Shown here piece by piece: positions 36,333 to 53,118 of a stretch of 64,000 nt of DNA (positions are counted from its first letter, which is position 1; each line of letters begins with the position of its first letter). The notes beneath the pieces were generated by a model. That model had not been told where the DNA came from and made no database searches. It saw only the letters and a list, made by a program, of their open reading frames with translations. Source of the DNA: Paramecium octaurelia (Eukaryota; Ciliophora; Oligohymenophorea; Peniculida; Parameciidae); contig CAJJDP010000015.1 in NCBI GenBank assembly GCA_905182995.1, positions 434,001 to 498,000 on the forward strand, read 5' to 3'. Made by a program: the position numbers and the translations under genes.

Positions 36333-37640
36333 TCATAATGATAAATCACTCTTTATTAATTTGAACAGACTTGAAGTCTCTCCTATATTTGAAAATTCTA
36401 TCGAAAATGCTTAGAGCTATATGATAAGCATAATTAACTTACTTCTGTGACTAAGTCTGATGTCTTATATAGTTTCTTGTTAATCAAGTGCTTTAGAAAA
36501 ATGGTAAAATACTTAATCATTCTTACTTGTTAGCCTTTTTCCTATATATTAATAAATAGATTAAACTTTGATGTTTTGACAGAATTGAATGCAGTAGTTA
36601 ATATAATAATTTAAATACTCCTAGGGAATGTGAAATTATTAAACGATCATGCACATTAGCTCTAAGCCATTAGGAGTTACATCCATTTAAACTAAGTTAT
36701 CCATAAGTCTATCATAATATTAAATGATTACTCTAAAAATTCTGGATTAGGAAAGTATTTAGAAAACAAAAAAAATGCCAAATTTAAGTTCTTCTCAATT
36801 ATTTCACCTAGATTGAAATTAATCAAACCGTTATTCTTTAAAAAATTGTAATTGTCTTTCTTTAGATATTCTTAAAATAACTAGAATTAAAAACTTTCTT
36901 ACTTGCAATTCATATTCTGAGATCTATTCATTATGTGCCTTCTATATGATTTCTTTAATTTGACTCAATTTATCAGAATTTATTTGTAATGAATAATCCC
37001 AAATCGCATAAGATATATCATTTAAATCAATCCAATCAAACCTATTTTAGACAACATTTGGAATAGGTCTAAGATACTCAATTTCAAATCCATTTTGTTA
37101 TTGTATGAAATCAATATTAGTATTTTGTCTTAATTTTCTAAAATGAAAGAAAATCTTACTAAGGTGGATTATTATTATTTAATGAAATACAATTTCTCAT
37201 TTTATTCTGAGCAATTTAATTATTTGAATAATCTTTGGAGATTGGCCTATCATTAGATGTAAATTTATCTTATTCTTCAAGCAAGGTCTTAATTGTAATG
37301 GCAGCATACTATCTTAAATGTCTTAATAAATTCATATACAATTTGAGGATCTTAAATAAATTTTCTCTCAAAATCATTTAATGTAAAGTTATAAATATCT
37401 TATAGACATGATCTCAATTCTGAATTGTACAGTAAATAGATAGTGAGCAGTCTTTATCCTTTTGTGAATATCTAGACTTATTTAGATTCTTACATTATCA
37501 CATAATCCTTAATAAAAATAAGGATATGGATTTGGTTCTGACTCAAACTTCTTAATGAACGTCCTCTATATATTGTCTAATGTCCCAGTTGCTTCCAACA
37601 AATACCTATTGATTGATTCTACCTCTGACTAAGAAATCAT
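36333..37640 (-). CDS. CNOT11: CCR4-NOT complex subunit 11
   Basis: Subunit of the CCR4-NOT deadenylase complex that docks on CNOT1 with CNOT10. The protein is 381 residues after removing seven introns of 22-26 nt: 37472-37493, 37288-37309, 37138-37159, 36881-36902, 36709-36731, 36542-36566 and 36417-36442. The C-terminal CNOT11 domain is clear: EYLNYYINYCIQFCQNIK, then MIKYFTIFLKHLINKKLY, SDLVTELQAFSIEFS and SSLFKLIKSDL. Upstream, FEIEYLRPIPNV and NFLKNNGLINF match the conserved middle. Seven introns in 1.3 kb is the densest here; each is confirmed because the conserved blocks lie in different raw frames. Confidence 0.9.
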
Positions 37641-37742
37641 TATATTATAATTATAATATTTGATCAAATTCAAAAAATATATAAGAATTAAGTCTCTATA
37701 TTTAATATCAAAAATACAATCTGAATATTGATGTAATTATAA

Positions 37743-38933
37743 TCATTTATCAAACTATGCATACTTTTTAGCCAAATCATCCATCTACTTTTCTAGTCCA
37801 TGATATCTATTTAGAAGTTCATTTCTTCTGATAGTAAATGTTTCCTCTTTTTCCATTAGTAAACTAATATATTCAATAATTAATCTTACTTTATTTCACT
37901 CTATAAACCATCAAGCATTTTTTCTTAAGATTCAATTGTATCTTAATTTTATTAAATTTTCTAATCTAATTCATTCATAAGTCCTTCATCCGATTATTAT
38001 GCTAATTAATCAATTCCACTAATAGAGCAAATTCTCTAAAATTCATCCAAAAGCAGCTTTCTTTCCATTTACAATGACTCCTAGGCTTTCACTTCTTATT
38101 TTATTAATTTATCATAACTTTTGGTCTTATTAAATTCATCTTCAAACTCTTTTAATTAAATTCTTGACTATTGTAATTCATTATTTTTCTAAGTTAATTC
38201 CATGTCTAACTTATTTTTCAATTATTCTAGTTCCTCCAATTTTTATTATTTTTACAATAATTTAGGATCAAGTCTTTATTATTCCTTACACAATTTTTCA
38301 AATTCTTATTCGTAATGCAGACTGGCAGCCTGTAACTAATTCTACTTTTGTTGACTAGCTTTAATCTCCTACTATAAATTCAAATATATATTTCTTATTT
38401 GATTGCTTTAATTAACTAACTTTTAGTAGGATTAGGATAATTCCTAGACTGTGGCTGTTGCTCTTTATAATTCCTCTCTACTTTCATCTTTACAAAATTT
38501 GAATAAATTGTATACTTGCTTCTTCCTTGATTTCTGCTATTTTATTACCCAACAATTCCACTTCTTCTTAAGTAGCCCGCTGGTAGTGTTATCTGTCTCT
38601 CAATTATTATTCAATTTATTCGATTTAAGCTTCACATGTCTTAATTTCATATTTTCTTTATTTTATTTTATTTGTATTCTTTTTTCTTGGTTTCCCACTT
38701 GAATGCACTTTTCTAATTAATTCAGCTAATTATTATTTTAACTAAATCTATTCTTGGAGAACCTCTTCTAAATTAATCTAATAATTTTAATTTCAATCTC
38801 ATACTTATTCACTTTCTTACTACTATATTAATTGAGTGAATTGTTTATCCAAGATTTTTCTATAGTTTCGAGGATCTAATTTCGTTTCAAAAGGAATCCC
38901 GTTCTCCTCAAACAATTATTATATTTTGAACAT
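37743..38933 (-). CDS. Long coiled-coil protein, unknown
   Basis: A 369-residue protein with introns 38778-38804, 38488-38515 and 37864-37889. After a short globular start (MFKIQQLFEENGIPFETKLD, then PRNYRKILDKQF) it is almost entirely coiled coil, rich in Gln, Glu, Lys and Leu. This looks like centrosomal, intraflagellar transport or axonemal proteins, but no specific family could be named. The three introns are each needed to avoid TGA and keep composition. It lies 102 bp upstream of CNOT11 on the same strand. Confidence 0.68.
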
Positions 38934-39421
38934 ATAATTTAAATTATATAATTACTAATAGTATAATTTTCTTGAGATCTAAAATTCATTTAGAAAGATT
39001 ATTTTCAATTAAATTTATTATCATAGAAACAGTTTTATCATATTAAAACTAAGCATTACATAAATTCTAAGAGGGATAGATATTTTTAAAAAGAACAACA
39101 ATTGAAGTACTTTTCACCATAGAATTCAAAAAGGATACAAATAGAATTATTCTCTCATAATCATAGAGATAGCATATTACTTTTCATCTATTTAAAGGTA
39201 CATTTTATATGTGATGGTTCTAATTATAGAGCACTAATTGATTATTCAAATATTCTAAGATTTTCTATTAAGTAGTTTAATAACGAAATAATTTATTCAT
39301 TTATTTCTAATTTATTAAATCCTATAAAAAATATAAATGACTTATTTCAGACATAGAATCATAATTTTAGAATTAATTTAATTATATTTATATCACATAA
39401 TTAATCACGATTATAAAATTA
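38934..39421. other. Intergenic region between divergent genes
   Basis: About 490 bp of AT-rich DNA with the upstream regions of the coiled-coil gene (-) and the transporter-like gene (+). No gene, repeat or recognisable regulatory motif was seen. Confidence 0.5.
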
Positions 39422-40853
39422 ATGAAAATTAATGATAATAATGACAAGTCATTTCATTCTGCCTCCATCCATAAAGCTTCTTCTTTATTAAGCCTGATTG
39501 AAGATGTGAATAATCAATAAGTTCAAAATCAAAATATTTTACAATATACATCGAAAAACAAAGGATTTAATCCTTAACCAATAATTTCTTCCGCAGTTGC
39601 TAGAGAGGTAGAAGAATTAGAGTAAACCTACAAAAATTAGTAAATTAAAGACATTTAACCAATAGGGACTAAACCTTTTTATATAGAATATATGGCATAC
39701 TATTCTTGCAGCTAATCCTATCATCTTTAAGAGGCCCCTTATATTTGACATTACACAAGAGCTCTATCATTAGAGCAGCTTGGAGATAAGGATTTACTGC
39801 TTTAATTTATCTGCCAATCAGTATCTATGAATTAAAAAACAACAAAAATTATATCATTTCATTTAAGGATTAAGAATTTAATTTACTAATGGCCTCTGTA
39901 GCCTAAGCAGTATTAATATTTAATATGAATTTGTAGATTTTTGCAGTGTCCTTATCAATATCTGTGACACATACTCATGTCTCATATGCCCTTATGTTTT
40001 ATAATAGTTCTCTTCTATTTTATTGTGGATTCAAAATCATCACAAAACAACATTGCCATATACTGGAATATTTTGGATTTGGAGTTGCCTTGGTGTTATT
40101 GATAGTAATTTTCACAAACCATAGTTACACATTTTATTCGAAACAAGATGTTTCAATTTTAGATAAAATCATATATGGAGATTTAACTGCGCTATTTGGA
40201 GGTGGAGTTTCTACTTTATTTTAGTATTTATTATAATAGAGTTAGTGCAAAATATTATTCTAAATTGATATCTTGTTGTCCAACTTTTACATTATTCGCT
40301 ATTATTAGGGCTTTGAGTACTGTGATGTTGATAGCGATGACATTTATCTTTGATAATCAGCACAACTTCTTTGAATTTTTAGAACCCGTTCTTTTTACTC
40401 AAATTTTCCTGAATGCCTTGTTCACTGGTGTTTTGATGAATCAATTATAATCATATGTGCAATTATTTGTTGATCCATTAACATATAATTCTGCTAACTT
40501 TTTTTAACCACTTTTTGGGAGCATTTTCTCTTATTTTTTAGGGCAAGTATAGAAAATCACAATATAAATAGGAATCTTTACCAGGATCATTATCTGTAAT
40601 TTGTATGATTTTGTACAGTATCGGTTTATTGTTTATATAAATTGGAAGGTCTAAATCAGAAACCGAGGATCTAAACCTGGATATTGAAATGAGATAATTA
40701 GACACAGTGTGTCTTGAAAATAATCCTTTACTCTCAATATTTTAATCTACTTATAGGGAGAGAGACGATTAAATGAAAATATCACTATATAAAAGAAAGA
40801 CCATTTAAAGACTGCAAACGAAATAATTTGTTGATTATAGTATGGATTAATGA
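39422..40853 (+). CDS. Drug/metabolite transporter-like membrane protein (EamA/SLC35 type)
   Basis: A 452-residue polytopic protein with introns 39640-39665, 40224-40245 and 40547-40571. A hydrophilic N-terminus of about 75 residues is followed by around ten hydrophobic segments. These include YGILFLQLILSSLRGPLYL and a helix with THVSYALMFYNSSLLFYCGF, whose Asn/Ser and aromatic pattern is typical of the first EamA repeat. EYFGFGVALVLLIVIF follows. A second set of helices follows (PLTYNSANFFQPLFGSIFSY; LPGSLSVICMILYSIGLL). The hydrophilic C-tail is about 90 residues. The substrate is unknown; assignment rests on topology and spacing, so it is tentative. The first intron puts the first helix in frame. 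Confidence 0.72.
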
Positions 40854-41853
40854 GAGTTGGTTTAGTTAACTATTATAATTAAAATTAACTTTATATAATT
40901 ATTAATTCTAAACCTTTGAAAGTAATTTGAATTTTCATATACCTAAAAATTGAAATACTTTAATTAACTAGCCAATATAGGTTTACAATACTCTTTATTC
41001 ATAGTTAATAAATCATATAGATAGATTTTAAAATAAATTGTTCCTACATTTAACATTCTAAGATTCAAAAATGACACTCTATACCTTAAATTATATTAAA
41101 ATTGAATCCATCATAGATTATGATAATAAGAATCAAATTAATTCTTAGGTTCCTTTAGTTTTTATTCATTTTCATCTCATTTCAAGTCTATTTTATTTTA
41201 GCTGAAATGATTCTAATAATTTATATGAAAAACTTTGTTTGTTGATTAGAGGTGATAATGAATAAATTATTGATTGTGATTTGAACATAAAAATTTATTT
41301 TGTAAATGATTATTAATTAAAAAGTTTTACATTAAAGAATTGCTTTTGATATAGCAATATGATTTTAAACTTTGGATTCATAAGATCACTAAATAAGCAG
41401 AATTTTATTCAACTAATGAGGTTCCATTTTTAATTGCAAAAAACTGTTGAATATGATTGATGAAAATAAAGAGTTTAAGATTTAATTTATAAATAAAACA
41501 TCAATAAAATATAATTCTACAAATTTTTAGATTTCATGAGTATATTGTATTTAACCCAAAAAATGGAATTTATGCTAAACAACTGATTTTAATAAGTAGA
41601 GTGTAAATGATAAAAATAGATTATTAAAAAAGATTAATAGAGTTTCTAGTTATTCCATATAATTAATCTAAGAACAAAAATAGTGAACCTAAATTTGATA
41701 TTCAAAAATAGTCTTGCTTCGTATAATAATAAATATAGATCATTAAACTTGGTAAATTTTCTGTTAGATTAGTATGGAAGCCTAAAATCGTAATTGGTTT
41801 TCAATTAAGAAATATATAGTCAACATTAAATAAGTGACTAATAAACATACAAA
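40854..41853. other. Intergenic region with a degenerate coding-like stretch
   Basis: One kilobase with no intact gene. About 41071-41600 (+) has open stretches interrupted by TGA (starting MTLYTLNYIKIESIIDYDN, later IRGDNEQIIDCDLN and NMILNFGFIRSLNK). Several in-frame TGAs fall between them in one frame. This suggests a decayed gene, but no parent family was recognised. Confidence 0.35.
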
Positions 41854-42899
41854 TCAATCATTTTATTATGTACTATGAATCATATTTACAAAATTGTCTT
41901 CAAATGAACTTGGTTTTCTACTTCTTTAGATCTGTTGTTCTGTAGTAGATTCATCGTATTGAATATTGAAATCAATAACTGTTGCTTTTGATACCGATCT
42001 CGTTTTTTCTGCGTAATAAAATGCGTAAGGTATATAAAAACAGGGAAATTGTTGAACTACTGTAAAAAATATTTGAATGCTGATTTAAAAAACAGAATAA
42101 GTTTATTCTTTGCTTTATTAAAAGCAAAATAACTCTCTGTTAGTATTGTACATTAATAGTATGAGCACAATGAATGTTATCATTGTAATGGTTTAAGCCC
42201 AAATAACTAATTTAATCTATTTAAGTTTCATGGTTAATGTATTTTTAATCATTGAAGAGCTGTCAAGGATTTTGGAGTATTGGTCTTGATTTTGGTTTAA
42301 GGCTTCTTCCTTCCTTCGTATGTAGTAGATTAGTGATTGTCCGTGTATTTGCGTGAATATTGTGATTATCAGTATTTGCACTTCCAATAAATCGAGACTG
42401 TAATAAAAATAACTATTTTAACAATGGTAATCGTACTTATTGCAAGAAGAGTCATCGATTTTGAAGAAGAAGAAAAACTGCAATGAAAATACTACCAAGT
42501 AGAAAGCTCCCTTGCTGATCATTAACCTTATATATCGATTTTTTCTTTTTTCCACTATATAGATAAAATTGAATAATTACAGTCATCTGCATATTTGAAC
42601 CGATATCTAAGGTTGGCTAAACTCTATGAAACAAGAATGAAGGTAATCAGTTGTAATAAGCTTGCTGAAATGATCATCCTATTCGAGTTGTAAATAGTGT
42701 ATTAAATCAAATGGATGATCGCTTGCAAACAGCAGCAAATCATGGGAGCTATCTCATATCGTATTGATCCATTTGCTTTGTAGTAGTGGAATGACCAACT
42801 TATAGAGACTACTGCGATAATTAGAGACAGAAAAGCAAGTATAGAATATCTAATGCAAGATAAGAAATGATTATCACATTCTTCTAAAATTAAAATCAT
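41854..42899 (-). CDS. Polytopic membrane protein, unknown
   Basis: A 339-residue protein with one 26-nt intron (42555-42580). It begins MILILEECDNHFLSCIRYS, and about six or seven hydrophobic segments follow, including SILAFLSLIIAVVSISW, FYLVVFSLQFFFFF and MITFIVLILLMYN. A Ser/Lys/Gln-rich hydrophilic tail completes it. The spacing of helices could fit a receptor-like or transporter fold, but no signature is visible. The intron was chosen because only it links the two halves without a TGA. Confidence 0.65.
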
Positions 42900-43279
42900 T
42901 CTAATAATAATATTATATCATTAATTTCATCAGTTTTCTTTAAAGCATACAATACTGAAATCTTTGTAGACTGGTGCTCATAATACGGATTATTAAGTGC
43001 TCATTTATTGTAATATAAATAGCAAATTTAAAATCATATTTGAACTAATTAGCAATTTAATTTACATTTCTTTATTAAGATCCAGAAATCATTAAATAAT
43101 TAAGTTTCTATAGTTACAAATCAAATTTATTCATTTATCATCACATTTATTGATTTCACCATAAATGTCAAATGAATTGATTTAAATTAAGGATTTTTAA
43201 GTATTCTTTGTAACAAAGTTATTTATAATAATTACTGCTTCGAAAAATAATAAAAAATAAAAATAAAAAATATCAATAA
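42900..43279. other. Intergenic region upstream of MAPK15
   Basis: About 380 bp of AT-rich DNA between divergent genes. Nothing recognisable was seen. Confidence 0.5.
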
Positions 43280-45335
<2,056 letters not shown>

Positions 45336-46667
45336 TTACTATTTTTGTATTATTTATATTATTTATATTATAGAAGGATAGTTGATAAATTTAATCATTT
45401 ACATCTTCAGAAAGATTTAAAAGGGTTTTTAAATTTAGGTAGTGCAAGTTCATATATTCTAAAAGAAATATAATGTATTATTACTATTAATTTATGCTTT
45501 CATGATGAGAATTCTTCAGTTCAGATAATTTAGTAAAATAGGGGTGAATCAAACATTATTCAACAGAAGGTCTTTAGCCTGCATCTTTTAGCATTTGACT
45601 GATAAGATCATGCAACAAAGGACATTTCAGATTTTCACTAATGACATATTGATTTTTTTTATTAAGTTCACAAATTTCTTTTGGGCCCAATTTTGATGAA
45701 TAAATGCGTTTTCCAGTAGCCAAGATGTGTATGACAGCTCCTAAACTATATATGTCACATAATTGGTTATAAGGATTTGATTATTAATATATTTCTGGAG
45801 CCACATAGCCAGGAGTTCCGCATCGAAATTCCATATTCTTATTGTCTGAGAGAAATGTTGCAAAGCCAAAGTCAATTAGTTTTAATGATTTAATGTCTCC
45901 TTTGGTTTTAAACATAATATTATCTAATTTGATGTCTCTATGTAAAATATTAAGTGAGTGTAAATGCTTTAGAGCTTTTAACAGTTATTTGAATATTGTT
46001 TTAATTTCTGAATCGTCTAATTTTAGATGCTTTTGTTGCATGAATTCATATAGAGTACCTCCAGCCATATACTCATATATAAATATTGAAGTATCCTTCT
46101 CAGTAATTATTTCCAACAATTTCATTAAATTTGTATGCGGATATTTTTTTAAGGTTTTGTTCACTTTAATTTCACTATTGATTTCGAACTAAAATACCTA
46201 AAATATTTTTACATTTTGAGACTATAAGCATATTTTAGCCACTACAGATTCTTTATTGAATATATTTCTGCATTATACAATCTAATATTAATTTAAACAA
46301 GTTACTTGACATTATTTGCTCTCTTTTAAAATCTTTATTATTTCATATTTTTCATGAAATAATTGAGCAGTTGTTTATATAAGTTATGTTTGTGTTGTTA
46401 AATTATAAAACGAAACCCCAGATGAATTTTATTTAGATTACTTATTACTCCTTGCCAAATATTACAATTCTAATTAGTCAACTGGTATTGTACTAGGCTT
46501 ATTGATCAATAATACTTTAATGTAGCTTGCAAAGGACTTTAAGAAAACTACTCTCCCTTCATTTCGTGTAGTTTAGAATTTGTATTCGATTTCTTTCTTT
46601 CAGTCTTCTTAAGCAACGAGTTTTAGAACTCAGAATCGAAAAATGCTATTGATTCTCTTCTTTTCAT

Positions 46668-48978
46668 TATTTAATGTTGAAATATTAATATCTTAATTGT
46701 AGATATATATATTTAATTTAAAGAGGGAATTTAAGTTATTAAGAATTCCTAGAAAATCTTTATTAATTAACACTTTAAATGACATTATGTTTGATTTTTT
46801 GCATGTAACGTAATCAAAATGCCCTACCTCGTAGTTAACTCATCTTCTAGCATTTTCCATTTTAAAGAATTCTAATAATTAATTATTAAAATACTTACAA
46901 TATTTAAATTACTTCAAGCTCAATTTAAGATTTTACCAATTACATAATATGGATAATAAAGTATTTAGAACCAAAGAAAATACCATAATATAGATAAATT
47001 CCAACTTTAATTGGTCCTTGCTGCTTAATTTTTGAATCTATTCATCTATTAAATCCTGTATCAAATATTCTTTGTTTCCATCCTGAATTAGACTGATACT
47101 TTAGAGTCAAAACTTTATTGATCCATTCATTTGATTTTGAATTATTTGATTCTAATTAATATATATAGCAAACTTTTTGAATTTCAATTATATGTTTAGT
47201 ATCAATAATAATTGTTAATTACTGATAGCCTAGTTTTGTAATCATTATTGATTAATATCATTTAATATATTCTTAAGTTGGTTACTTAAAATTGAGTTTA
47301 GAATATACTCCAACCCTCTATTTAAAATTATTATATTGGCCTATAATGTGATTAGCATTTTTATACAATAACTATTTTGGTTACGCTATGCTAATTTCAT
47401 TTTAACTACTCATTTTTTCAATCAATAACTATTTTGTTGTAACTCCTACTTCAAAAAACCTAAAATTTCAATATCTTAAACTTAAATTTTTACTGATTGG
47501 GGATTTTTTACAAATAGATTCTGGTTAATAACAACACATCCATGAGTTAATAAGGATGAAATGATAAAATAATGTTCCCATTATCATAGATGATAATTGA
47601 TTTCTTTTTCGATTCACTTAAATACTACTTTTTTGTAATTAGTATAATTTTTTGATCCAATTTTGTTCTTTCTTGAGTATTTCTTTAAAAGAAATATAAA
47701 TTAAAATCCTGAGTAAATAAGTATTTTTATTGAACCTCTTATAATTTAAGTACTTTTCATTAGGTAACTCAGGTATTTAACATAGAGACTTCATTTAATC
47801 AATTCTGATGTAACATATGTTGGTCATGTGTTGAATGGCTTAAAAAATTGAATCAGGATAGAAAAATCAATAGAAAAATATTAATACTGATATAATTTAA
47901 AATTTATTTCATAAAATAGATGTTTAATAAAAATTTAATTTCTAATTAATATAGAATCATATAAACGAAACATAAATTAAAGTTAATAATTTTTCAAAGG
48001 TTATTAAAATAATATAAATTATTTATTGATACTTATATTTGGATATCTAAGAAATAATTAGCAGATCTTCTAAAAAGCAAACAACAAGACCGCTAACTTG
48101 ATATTTTTGGCATTAATATTAGTATAATTACTAAAAAAAACAAGGATTTATTACTGACAATTTCAAATTTGAACAAAAATAAAATTAAAATTTCATCAAA
48201 GACAAAGGAATAAAAAAATGAATTAAATGGAATGGGAAAAAATTCAATTTTCAAAAATAGTCTTTAATAATTAGAATTGTAATATAATATATTTTAGTAG
48301 TCTAATTAACATATTTAAACCATTGTTGCATAGCTGGATCATTTAAAATCTGCTTGAGCGAATATATAATGTAAAATAGAATCTTATAAGTCTATAGGAC
48401 ATAAAAATTAGATTAATGAAGTTTATTCTCAAGAAATACCCATAATTTATTTTACAACTTTTTTGATATAAGAAAACAAAAATTACCAAGTTATATTAAT
48501 TAATTAAATTAATTTATTTATGATGAAAAAATTGCATGGCTTTCTTAATTAACCATGATGACTTAGACGCCTGATATATAAAATAAATTATATAATAATG
48601 AGTTAAGTGTTAACAAAAGTTGAATTTAATTCAAAATATTACTCTTTCTCAATTAAAATAATTAAAATTTTGTGTTTCCCAAATATTAATTATTTTCCCC
48701 TTAAATGCGTATGAATATACCACTTTGGACATTTTCTAGTTTAAATCTCATTTTTTGTTAAGTGGTCATATTTTAAACTATTTTTTATGTTAATATTATT
48801 TATATATTCTTGTGAAATAATGTTATAAGGATGTTGAAAGATAAGAATATAGAAATGCATTGGAAGTTTAGTACAAATAAATTTCATTTTTAATTAATGA
48901 ATTTATCTTGATGGTCTTTTGAATGTTACTGTTCTTTCTATTTAACCAATTAGAATGGAGTTTTTAATAAAGGAAACT
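46668..48978. other. Gene-poor region with decayed minus-strand coding traces
   Basis: About 2.3 kb with no intact gene. On the minus strand around 46900-47760 several coding-like pieces lie in conflicting frames, for example SNEWINKVLTLKYQ and SLIQDGNKEYLIQDLIDEQ, with TGA codons between. They may be relics of a further gene. 47800-48970 is AT-rich with nothing recognisable. Confidence 0.35.
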
Positions 48979-49875
<897 letters not shown>

Positions 49876-51753
49876 GAAATTACCATAAAATACCTTTCCA
49901 TCAAGATATTATTTTAGATTTTAAATTGTTTACTTTGATCCTCTATATGTATATGAATAATTTTCAGTAATAACAATTACTTCGCATTAATTGCCATCAC
50001 TAAGATTAAATCAAATTAATACTCTAGTTTCCACTCAAAAACAACATCTTGTGAACAATATTCAACCTTTAATTCATTAGCTTCTCCAATCTTTGAATAT
50101 TATTATTTATTTTACTTATATAGTCAAGTAAGTATCATAAATAGTAAATTTCTATTATGAAAATTATCCTTAGTTTGAGAATTATAGATAACATTAATAT
50201 ATGTGAGTATCAGACGCCTTCATATTAGCAAATTAATATTTAATATATAATTGCCGTAGTGTTTATTACAAATAAATGTATTTTAATTGAAAAATTAGAT
50301 ATTTTCAAATGCTTAGTATTAATAATCATAGGTAAAATCTTTAAATTGTTTTTTTGTAAAAGATTATCCTTCTATTAAACTTGTATCGTAACTTTCTATC
50401 AATGATAATATTACTATAGAGCATAGAATTTGTTTTTAGTATTTTTTCAAGTAAGGTTTCTTATTTTTAAATCAAGTGCAAATTTTTAAACATAAATAAT
50501 AATAATGGACAATTAAGAATGTACTTCCCAAATAATAGATTGTAATCTTAGATAATGAGATCCAACTGATATTTAAATTTCTTTTTATGTTTTCTTTGTT
50601 TTCATAATTAACTAACTCTCAAGTTTATTTAAACCTCAATTCAATTTAAAGCTTGACTGTTGATTTTAGTATAGTGATGTAATTTTCAGTTAACATTCCT
50701 AAGCTACTCAGAACTATAAAATGATTTTTTAAATAAAAAAGTAAATTAGAATAATTCATTATAAGAAATGAAATTTAGAATATAATATAATCAAAAATGA
50801 ATACTCAAATATCACAAATTATCAAAGACACTTTTGTTTTTGTGAGTGCTTTTAAGATAAGAAAATGCGAGGATTGTTTAACTAATATTATAATAATCAA
50901 ATTGAAAATAAAACAGAAAGGTTAAACTCAAAAATGAATGCCATCAAAAGCTTAAGTTCTACTTGAATATTTCTATAAACAATATATGCTCATTATATAA
51001 GGATATCTACTTTAATAGTTATTCTAATTCAAAGTGAGATTAAAGTGAGAATTTTCATTTATAATTCTATAACCATATTACGGTGTCTTTTAACCTGTAT
51101 TAACAAAATAAACTCATCATTTTGAGTTTAGAATTACAAGCTAATCAAGAAATCAAAGACTAATAGAAAAAAAATCTGACCTCACATTTTTTGGTATGAA
51201 ATTTTAATAATATGTATATAGTATACCATTGAAACAGGTATATAATTATATAAAACACTATCACAATAATGATAACGATCATCATTTCATTTTTAAGAAT
51301 GAAGATTTCTATTTTGAATATTTTCTCTTTATTTAAAATTTGCAGTTGATTGCATAGTTTTTAGAAATTAAAATTTATAATTAACAAAAAATAAATAAGT
51401 TAATCTCTACAAATATATATGTTCTTAAGAAAATCCAATAACTTAAAATCAACCATCTACTGCTTATAAGAAAATTGAATTCTATTATGAGATTGAATTC
51501 GCATATATGAACTTGTTATTAAAGAATTATACAATAATTTAAAGTAATGCTTGGTTTTATTAGTTATTGTCTATTTAAATACATTATGTATGTCAATAAC
51601 ATTATAATTATGACTTTTCGTTAAAGTAAAGAACTTAAAAATAGTTATTTTAATATTCTTATGACAATTTAGTTTAGTATCTAGAATAGAGCATTAAATT
51701 ACGAAAAGAGTAATTATATTTTAAATTGTTATATTAACATATAATTTTATAGT
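49876..51753. other. Longest gene-free stretch apart from a possible kinase 5' extension
   Basis: About 1.9 kb. The first 200 bp on the minus strand read plausibly as protein (ANELKVEYCSQDVVFEWKLE) but could not be spliced to the kinase. The remainder is AT-rich with short open frames in all directions and no recognisable gene, RNA or repeat. Confidence 0.4.
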
Positions 51754-53118
51754 ATGTAATAGATAGATGAAATTTAACAAAAGCCATTCTCAAGAGTAGC
51801 TTTGGCAGGAAGTACAAGATGCGGTAAAACGACTTTATTGGGTGTGCTAACAAAGGGATTGAGTGATGATGGAAAGGGATATCTAAGAAACATTATGGTT
51901 AATTATTCGCATGAAGTTAAAAAGGGAGGGTAAACAGAATCTGTTGTGTTTGAGCTGGTAGGATTTGATAAACAAGGTAAGTAGGTTCTATCAAATGAAT
52001 AACCAACAAACAAAGGTCAATATTAAAGTCAAGTATTCTAATAATCGAACTCATATTTATATTTAATCGATACATGCGGAGATACCAAATATTTTAAGCA
52101 TTCATTATCAGCGATCAATAAATGCTTGTTTAATCTTTTAATTATTGTGATAGCTGCTGATGAAGGTATTACGAGAATCACAGTTGAGTGTTTATTGATA
52201 TGTCAATTGTATAAGATACCCTTTATTATTGTCTTAACTAAATGTGACTTAATCTAGAATAAGGAGGATAAAGAAAAAATAATATTTAAAATTCATAATT
52301 AAATCAGCAATAATTTTTTATATAGAAAATTGGTCATTGCAAAGGATCCCAAAGAATGCGCTAATTTGATGAATCTTAGACTCAAAAAATGTGAAAATTA
52401 GAAAGGGATGATCTGTCCACTCTTTGAAGTAAATAATATCAATCGGGATGGGATTGAACTTCTATTATAATTTTTGTTCCATTTTTAAAATTAGGATCAT
52501 CTTCATTCTGAGATCAAATCAGCAGATCAACCATTTATGATGGATGTATTTTATACATGCAATGTCAAAACTATTGGTGAGATCCCATTTGGATTAGTAA
52601 AATCTGGAACTGTCAAGTTAGACTAAATAGTTTCTGTTGGATTAGACGAAAATAGGTAGATACAATGTGCAAAAGTTATTTCGATTTAGAATATCAGAAC
52701 TTCTCTTAATTAGGCAAGATCTGGAGAATTAATATGCTTAATATTATAGCCAATAGCTTAATAAATAATTGACTTTACTAAAATCAAAATCATAGCTGAC
52801 CCCAAGATCAACATTCCCTATGTAAAGTCATTCTGGGCAAATATAAGCATGCTTCCTGGTCCAACAACTGTAGCAGTTGGATTTAAACCTATTTTAGAAC
52901 TCTCTAATATTACATAGCAAGTAAACTTATAAGAAATAATTGGCGAAACATAATTTCTTAAAAGTGGAGATTGTGCATTGGTCAAACTTCAATTTTTAGA
53001 TGAAACCTATCAACCTGTTTATGAAAACTAGCAATTTATACTCAGAAGCAGTCACTCTATTGCTTATGGGTAAGTAGTTAATGTTTCATAATAAGATTTA
53101 ATAAATGATGAATAATGA
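51754..53118 (+). CDS. GTPBP1/GTPBP2-like translational GTPase
   Basis: Intronless, 454 residues. The EF-Tu-like G domain starts near residue 10 with AGSTRCGKTTLLGVLTKG (P-loop GxxxxGKT). NYSHEVKKGGQTESVVFELV follows, matching the GTPBP1 switch I region with its HE and T residues. LIDTCGDTKYFKHSL (switch II) and VLTKCD (G4) complete it. Beta-barrel domains II and III follow (GLVKSGTVKLDQIVSVG; RSGELICLIL; SGDCALVKLQF). GTPBP1/2 associate with ribosomes and mRNA decay or rescue in animals. Here the switch II motif is D-x-x-G-D, whereas translational GTPases have D-x-x-G-H, so the catalytic histidine is absent. The N-terminal extension of animal GTPBP1 is also absent. Confidence 0.88.

Noticed and set aside
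27030..38940. Trafficking or minus-strand genes as a co-regulated operon-like cluster
   Set aside because: Neighbouring functions are unrelated (SNX, phosphatase, VPS51, VLRF1, CNOT11) and both strands are used; dense ciliate gene packing explains the spacing.
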